Positions 59,489 through 64,000 of a DNA stretch of 64,000 nucleotides are shown one piece after another. A model generated the notes under the pieces. It was not told where the DNA came from and searched no databases. It worked only from the letters and a program-made list of their open reading frames with translations. This DNA comes from Thalassospira sp. TSL5-1 (GTDB lineage: Bacteria > Pseudomonadota > Alphaproteobacteria > Rhodospirillales > Thalassospiraceae): NCBI RefSeq assembly GCF_001907695.1, contig NZ_KV880638.1:1488882-1552881 (forward strand), given 5' to 3'. The translations under genes were made by a program, and so were the position numbers. Each line of letters opens with the position of its first letter. Within the stretch, counting starts at the first letter, position 1.

Positions 59489-60544
59489 ATGAGAAATAAC
59501 AATAAACGTCCGCGCGGGCGGCCACAGCCTAATAAACGTCCTGTAAATCCGAAATTTCAGAATTACGATAGTAACGGTCCGGACGGGCGTGTGCGCGGTA
59601 ATGCCCAACAGGTTTACGAAAAATACGTGTCGCTGGCAAAAGACTGCACCGACGATCCTGTTCTGGCGGAAAATTATTACCAGTATGCCGAACATTATTA
59701 TCGCATTTTGCAGTCGGCCATCGAATGGGAAAACCAGCGCCGTGACTCGCAACCCCGTTCAGACCGCAATGACCGGAATAATAACGATCGCAACAACGGC
59801 GATCGGAACAATAATGACCGCAATAACAATGATCGTCACAACAACGATCAGCGCGGGAACCGCCATAACAATGCAGAGCAGCGCAACGACGATGCTTCCG
59901 CACCGGAAGTAGCCGCCGAAAAGAATGGTGCTGCGACGCATGGTGATGCGGGTAATGTTGCGGTAGCGGTGAACCAGAGCGGGCCGGAAAATGCGGCCAG
60001 CGGACAGGACGATGCCAAACCGGCACGGACTCCGCGGACAACCCGCACCCGTACCACACGCAAACCCAAGGCCGAGAATGCGGATGCCGCCGATGAAACG
60101 GTGGGTGCTGCAGATCAGGGCGTTGGTGTTGCGGCGGACGATGCCACTGTTGCCGCTGCAAGCGCACCGGAAACATCGGATGTTGATGGTGGTGCTGATG
60201 CGGATGCTGCACCGAAACGTGCAACACGCGCCCGGCGGACCACAACGCCGCGTGCTCCGCGCAAAACGGCGGCTGCAAAGGCTGCTGAAAATTCCGCTAC
60301 CGATAACGATGCGCCGGTTGCGGTAAGTGGCGATGATGCTCCTTCCGCCTCTGCAGCCCCTGCGGATGCCGTTGCAGCAGATGATGGCGAAACCGGTGAA
60401 GAGAAGAAGCCGCGCAAGCGTGCTGCCTCGACCACCCGGACACGGGGCCGTCATCCGACAGCACGCCGTGGTCGCAGCCGCGTTGGCAGCCGTGAAGACG
60501 GGGAAGAAGGCAACGAAAGCGAAACTGAAAAGGTTTCCGCCTGA
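59489..60544 (+). CDS. DUF4167 family RNA/DNA-binding-like protein
   Basis: 351 residues. The ~70-residue N-terminal domain (NNNKRPRGRPQPNKRPVNPKFQNYDSNGPDGRVRGNAQQVYEKYVSLAKDCTDDPVLAENYYQYAEHYYRI) is DUF4167, a family near prmC and clpB in Alphaproteobacteria. The rest is low complexity: a run of DRNNN units, then Ala/Asp-rich and basic Arg/Thr-rich tracts, which suggest nucleic-acid binding. Function unknown. The ATG at 59489 is chosen because the family begins there. Confidence 0.87.
   Translation: MRNNNKRPRGRPQPNKRPVNPKFQNYDSNGPDGRVRGNAQQVYEKYVSLAKDCTDDPVLAENYYQYAEHYYRILQSAIEWENQRRDSQPRSDRNDRNNNDRNNGDRNNNDRNNNDRHNNDQRGNRHNNAEQRNDDASAPEVAAEKNGAATHGDAGNVAVAVNQSGPENAASGQDDAKPARTPRTTRTRTTRKPKAENADAADETVGAADQGVGVAADDATVAAASAPETSDVDGGADADAAPKRATRARRTTTPRAPRKTAAAKAAENSATDNDAPVAVSGDDAPSASAAPADAVAADDGETGEEKKPRKRAASTTRTRGRHPTARRGRSRVGSREDGEEGNESETEKVSA
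59761..59850 (+). repeat. Degenerate 15-bp tandem repeat coding DRNNN
   Basis: About six units of GAYCGNAAYAAYAAY within the DUF4167 gene code for DRNNN-type pentapeptides. The copies differ at third positions, so the repeat is old or under selection for the protein, not a recent slippage product. Confidence 0.8.
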
Positions 60545-60577
60545 TCCATTATCGCTTTGTATGATGGCATGATTTTT

Positions 60578-60610
60578 AAAATCCCCGATCCTTTCATGGT
60601 CGGGGATTTT
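60578..60610 (+). terminator. Intrinsic terminator after the DUF4167 gene
   Basis: AAAATCCCCGA (60578-60588) pairs perfectly with TCGGGGATTTT (60600-60610) around an 11-base loop. It ends the prmC/DUF4167 region before a 420-bp gap. Confidence 0.92.
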
Positions 60611-61031
60611 GCTTTGTGGGGTTGGTTTTTATCGATAAACAGTTTCGGATTATTACACACTGCGACTGTGCAAGGCGCTTTGCGTTCGGTATAAACCTGC
60701 ATCCTGTGATGGTATAAGGTTTTGTACTGTTTGGCCGTCGGGTTTCCGTTCGTTTTCTGATTTTCAAGTAAAAATATGGAATGATCGTTCTGTTTTTGGG
60801 GCGGTTGTGATTGTGCCAAGGCACGAAAATCATCCGCCACCGGCACGCTGGTAATGGCGAGGCGTGGGCGGCCGGGGTGTAGCGGGATCGATGAAGCGAG
60901 AAAGCGGGCAGCAAACCGGGCCGTAACCAGGAATAATCGGCAAGGGAAGTGTCGGGCTGGCTGAGAAATCAGCCTGTGCGGGCAGGCGAATGAGATCCCG
61001 TTGATTGGGGCGGGTGATTGGGGAGGATGCA
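60611..61031. other. Intergenic stretch upstream of the TraG-like gene
   Basis: 421 bp, AT-rich in the first 200 bp. No gene, RNA or clear palindrome was recognised. It presumably carries the promoter of 61032-62624, whose ATG has GGGGAGGATGCA upstream. Confidence 0.4.
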
Positions 61032-62624
61032 ATGGGGCCTGCTGGCTTCAGGGTATTGATGGTTTTGATGCTGGCGCTGGGCGCGCTTGTTGTGGTGATC
61101 GGCATGACCGCACATGACGAGGCGCTGATTCTGGCCGGGTTGACCTGCGGCGTGATACCGCTGGTGGTTCGGCTATTTGTGGGCCTGCTCGCCCCTTATT
61201 TGACGGACAGCCCCCAAAACACAAAACCAGCTGAGCCATCCGCCGTACAAGAGGCCGCAGAAGAAAAACGCAATGACCACTGGGCGGATAAGAGCACCCT
61301 GGAGCAGGCTGGTGTGCTGGCGGCGGACCCGCAAATATATTTGGGGCGGGTGCTGGAAACGTCGGTGATGATTGGTTTGCAATCGGTCCGGCGACTGATG
61401 ACATTTTGCAATGCGTCCCTTGATTTTTACCAAAGCAGCGTCATCCCCAATGCCCTGACCAGCCGGGATAATTTGCTGGTTTTTGAAAATGACGGCCTGG
61501 TGTGCAAAGCCGTGCGCGACCGGCGTGCCCAATTGGGACAAAAGGTGATTGTGCTGGACCCGTTCGGGCGATCGGGCAGCACATCGGACAGGTTCAACCC
61601 GCTTGATTTTATGCGTCCCGAGGGGGCATCGCTGGTGACGGATGCGGGCATGATTGCCGATCTTTTGCTGGCACCGCATTTTGTGCAAGATCTGGACCCG
61701 CAGGATGCCCGTGTCGCGCGTGTCCTGTTACAGGGGCTGATCCTGCATACCTATCGTAACGAAAATGAAAATGCCCGCCACTTGGCCGAGATGCGCCGGA
61801 ACCTGACATTGCCCCCGCATCGGTTTTACCCGTTGCTGGGTGAATTGATGGATATTGATGTTGCGGAAGGGCGCATTTGCGATATCGCGCTGTCGATCCT
61901 GGACATGCCCGAAGAGCAGCGTGCTGCAATTCTGGAAGCCTGCCGGAACGCAACCGCCGTGTTCGATTTGGGGCCGGTTGAAAATGCCACCCGCAATACA
62001 AGTTTTACCCTGGAAGATATTACCGAACGGGGGGCATCGATATTTGTTATTGGGACGCCACCCGAAAGTTATGACGTTCCGTTGCTGGCCTGGTGTCGGG
62101 CGATGCTGGGATGCCTGTTATTGCTGATTTCCAGTCGTGATGGGCGGCAATTGCCGTCATATCTGGTGATGTTGGACCGGGTCGAAACGCTGGGGCGGAT
62201 GGTGCAGCTTGAACGGTTGCTGGGCGGGGGCGGCAATGGCAATGCGGGGCTGATATTGTGGCCGTGTTTTTCCGGCGTCAGCGCGGTGATGGATGTGTGC
62301 CACAATTGGGAAAATGTGGTGGGGCGTAGCGATGTTGTGCAGATTTACGGGCAGGATGGCGCGTTTGATCTGGATTGGGCCGCCGGATTGACGGCGATGT
62401 CGCGCTTTGCCGATACGGGTAAAAGCAGTACGCAAAGCGACGCTCCTGTGCATTTACGCAGCCGGGATAAGGACCCGATGATGACCTCGGTCGAGGTTGC
62501 CCGGATGCCGCCAGACACACAATTGCTGTTTTGCAAGGAACTGCCGCCTATTCGTGCCGCGCGCCTGCAATGGGCGGAAGACGATGCCTTCCGCCTTTTG
62601 GCAACCCGTCCGCCCACGTTTTGA
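61032..62624 (+). CDS. Degenerate VirD4/TraG-like membrane protein lacking Walker motifs
   Basis: 530 residues. Two N-terminal membrane helices (about 8-25 and 30-56) precede a domain that follows the coupling-protein pattern: SVIPNALTSRDNLLVFENDG, VIVLDPFGRSGSTSDRFNPLDF, LVMLDRVETLGRMVQLERLLG, and the C-terminal PMMTSVEVARMPPDTQLLFCKELPPIRAARLQW. The Walker A position reads TFCNASLDFYQ, without Gly or Lys, and the Walker B Glu is Arg (LDR), so it should not hydrolyse ATP. There are no conjugation or type IV secretion genes nearby. The role is unknown; it may be a domesticated relic with a structural job. Confidence 0.75.
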   Translation: MGPAGFRVLMVLMLALGALVVVIGMTAHDEALILAGLTCGVIPLVVRLFVGLLAPYLTDSPQNTKPAEPSAVQEAAEEKRNDHWADKSTLEQAGVLAADPQIYLGRVLETSVMIGLQSVRRLMTFCNASLDFYQSSVIPNALTSRDNLLVFENDGLVCKAVRDRRAQLGQKVIVLDPFGRSGSTSDRFNPLDFMRPEGASLVTDAGMIADLLLAPHFVQDLDPQDARVARVLLQGLILHTYRNENENARHLAEMRRNLTLPPHRFYPLLGELMDIDVAEGRICDIALSILDMPEEQRAAILEACRNATAVFDLGPVENATRNTSFTLEDITERGASIFVIGTPPESYDVPLLAWCRAMLGCLLLLISSRDGRQLPSYLVMLDRVETLGRMVQLERLLGGGGNGNAGLILWPCFSGVSAVMDVCHNWENVVGRSDVVQIYGQDGAFDLDWAAGLTAMSRFADTGKSSTQSDAPVHLRSRDKDPMMTSVEVARMPPDTQLLFCKELPPIRAARLQWAEDDAFRLLATRPPTF

Positions 62625-62654
62625 CAGCGAGAAAAAGGCTTTGGAACCCTAACC

Positions 62655-63422
62655 TCAGGCCACCGAAATACTGTCACCCGGTTTGATCGTGCCGCTGCTG
62701 GTGGCTTCCAGATAAACCCCCATAAAAAGGTGGTTCATCCCCTTGCGCAGCAAAAGCGGCACATTGATATCGGATTGCGCGGTATCGGGGTTGATCGAGG
62801 TGGCCTTGCAGCGGGTAATGGGGTGGATCATGCGAAAGGAAACATCGCCAATGGTGATTTTTTGGTTTTCGTGCCATTCCAGTTCCGACCAGGCGGGCAG
62901 GCCATCCACCAAAAGGTTGCCGCGAAAGCGCATCGGGTCCACAGGCTGGCTGGCGATGCGGTCGCCAAAATCGCGGATCGAGTCGCGATTGAGCAGCGAA
63001 ATATAAGGCTGTTCCATGTCGCCAAAATGGGTGCCGGGTACTGACATGATTTTAGGCGAACCGGCAATGTCGTTTTTCAGAAAGGCAGAGAGGAAATCCT
63101 CGATCACGGTGCGGCCCATCGCATCTTCGAGGTTGCCTTTGCAAATGGTGCGACCGTTGCGCGAAATAGCCAGGGTCGTGGTTTCATCGTTATAATCGAT
63201 GCCCAGTTCGGCAAGTTTTGGCGTGTTAACCAGTTGCAGGAAATTGCTTTTGCGTGCCCAGCCATCCAGCCCGCCCTGACCAAGCGATGTACTGCTGGCC
63301 AGCACGTAGCGGCGATCATCCTGGATCATTGTTCCTGCATTGATGGTGGCCGTGTTTATTTCAACACCGCGAAGCCCCTTGACCGGATAGCGCATGATGG
63401 CGCCAAGTTCACCGTTTGCCAT
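62655..63422 (-). CDS. MOSC domain protein (YcbX/mARC-like)
   Basis: 255 residues from the ATG at 63422; the frame is open 13 codons further. The N-terminal beta-barrel part has GAIMRYPVKGLRGVEINTA and the MOSC domain FRGNLLVDGLPAWSELEWHENQKITIGDVSFRMIHPITRCKATSINPDTAQSDINVP with the conserved Cys that ligates molybdenum. Such proteins reduce N-hydroxylated compounds or handle sulphur. It is convergent with the TraG-like gene. Confidence 0.85.
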   Translation of the reverse strand: MANGELGAIMRYPVKGLRGVEINTATINAGTMIQDDRRYVLASSTSLGQGGLDGWARKSNFLQLVNTPKLAELGIDYNDETTTLAISRNGRTICKGNLEDAMGRTVIEDFLSAFLKNDIAGSPKIMSVPGTHFGDMEQPYISLLNRDSIRDFGDRIASQPVDPMRFRGNLLVDGLPAWSELEWHENQKITIGDVSFRMIHPITRCKATSINPDTAQSDINVPLLLRKGMNHLFMGVYLEATSSGTIKPGDSISVA

Positions 63423-63713
63423 TTTATTTGCCTGTTTGTTGGTAAAGGGCCGTGGTGGCACGCCTTTATCGTCATTCTGATAGGGTTGACGTTAAAGACT
63501 GCATCCTTCTTCGGCAAGCCCGCAATTGTCCTGATTTTCAAGTGATACAATGTGCGGTGCCTGAGGGGAGGCTATTGGCAAAAGCATGGAAAATGCGTGT
63601 GGGGTTGTGTTAAAATAAATAATTGTTTCAGGTATTTGCCTGCTGTTTCGCCCGGTTGGATTTCTTAAAATCAGTGTAAATGCGAAAAACTTGCCTGTTT
63701 GTGAGAATGGGTA

Positions 63714-63741
63714 CTTGCGCAGACAAAAGCTTGTCACATAT
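63714..63741 (+). promoter_or_regulatory. Possible heat-shock (RpoH-type) promoter of clpB
   Basis: CTTG (63714-63717), then 17 bp, then CACATAT (63735-63741). This resembles the sigma-32 pattern CTTG-N17-CYTATNT. It lies about 120 bp before the clpB ATG, in the 437-bp spacer 63423-63859, where I see nothing else of note. Confidence 0.35.
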
Positions 63742-63859
63742 CAAGGATGTTCCTGTGCTGTTCTTGTAAGATAAGGGCAGATGGGAGCACCATCATTGGC
63801 GCGGATGCTTCCAAGAAGGTCCGCAGAAATGTGCCTGTTGGCTCAAGGAGTGACAGATA

Positions 63860-64000
63860 ATGGAATTCGAGAAATTTACCGACCGGTCCAAGGGATTTTT
63901 GCAGTCGGCCCAGTCGTTGGCTCTGCGCGAAAATCATCAGCAATTGGTTCCTATTCACCTGCTTAAAGTGCTGCTGGATGACGAGGAAGGCCTTGCGGCC
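63860..64000 (+). CDS. clpB: ATP-dependent disaggregase ClpB, 3' end outside window
   Basis: Only the first 47 residues are in the window: MEFEKFTDRSKGFLQSAQS then LALRENHQQLVPIHLLKVLLDDEEGLAA, the start of the ClpB/ClpA N-terminal domain. AAGGAG lies nine bases upstream of the ATG. ClpB resolubilises aggregated proteins with DnaK. The location after DUF4167 fits the alphaproteobacterial order. Confidence 0.88.
   Translation, partial: MEFEKFTDRSKGFLQSAQSLALRENHQQLVPIHLLKVLLDDEEGLAA

Noticed and set aside
59761..59850. A CRISPR array or intergenic repeat
   Set aside because: The repeat is in frame inside the DUF4167 gene and codes DRNNN units; there are no spacers.
60757..60769. The 13-mer CTGATTTTCAAGT, repeated at 63531-63543
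   Set aside because: Two copies of an AT-rich 13-mer at different places relative to genes are expected by chance at a low rate, and no other structure is shared.

Overview
The window looks like chromosomal DNA of an alphaproteobacterium, most likely a Rhodospirillales relative such as Thalassospira. That placement is inference from protein style (UbiG, a DUF4167 protein, Hsp100/ClpB, ComF, SfsA, a MipA-type porin-like protein) and from gene order. The run ubiG, lysC, ptsP, prfA, prmC, DUF4167, clpB is, as I recall, a conserved alphaproteobacterial order; here it has extra genes between its members. I found no insertion sequence, prophage, CRISPR array, tRNA or rRNA.

Region 1 (1-18.5 kb): the C-terminal part of an AraC regulator and a MipA/OmpV protein, then a 16-kb, tightly overlapping, minus-strand aryl-polyene (APE) pigment cluster at 1614-17589. 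It holds three ketosynthase-fold proteins, a ketoreductase, dehydratases, two acyl carrier proteins, an AMP-dependent aryl-acid ligase fused to a dehydratase, a glycosyltransferase-acyltransferase fusion, a second acyltransferase, a thioesterase, a LolA-like carrier, an MMPL exporter, lipoproteins and a flavoprotein with halogenase motifs. A Sfp-type phosphopantetheinyl transferase is transcribed divergently and would activate the carrier proteins.

Region 2 (18.6-25.5 kb): a sugar ABC importer operon (binding protein, two permeases, ATPase) with a PfkB kinase and a divergent ROK repressor, separated by two palindromes. A VOC protein and RadC follow.

Region 3 (26.5-31.1 kb): two MarR regulators, each with a visible promoter and palindrome. 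One precedes a stand-alone FabF; the other precedes an isochorismatase-fold protein and an MFS exporter.

Region 4 (31.1-46.4 kb): housekeeping and accessory genes: map, sfsA, a methyltransferase, comF, glutaredoxin and a nitrilase. There is a probable metal-linked ABC/DUF3299 cluster with a His/Asp-rich permease loop, next to an alkaline phosphatase with a well-formed Pho box. Then come DUF1178, a MASE1-GGDEF protein, two GNATs, ubiG and a HAD hydrolase.

Region 5 (46.6-64 kb): lysC, a candidate structured RNA (about 48011-48207), a nitronate monooxygenase, ptsP, a RodZ-like protein, ispG, hisS, hemA, prfA, prmC, DUF4167, a degenerate VirD4/TraG-like membrane protein without Walker motifs, a MOSC protein and the start of clpB.

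The observations I consider most worth following are the structured RNA, the motif-less TraG-like protein, the halogenase-like enzyme in the pigment cluster, and the zinc-type ABC cluster beside a Pho-box phosphatase.
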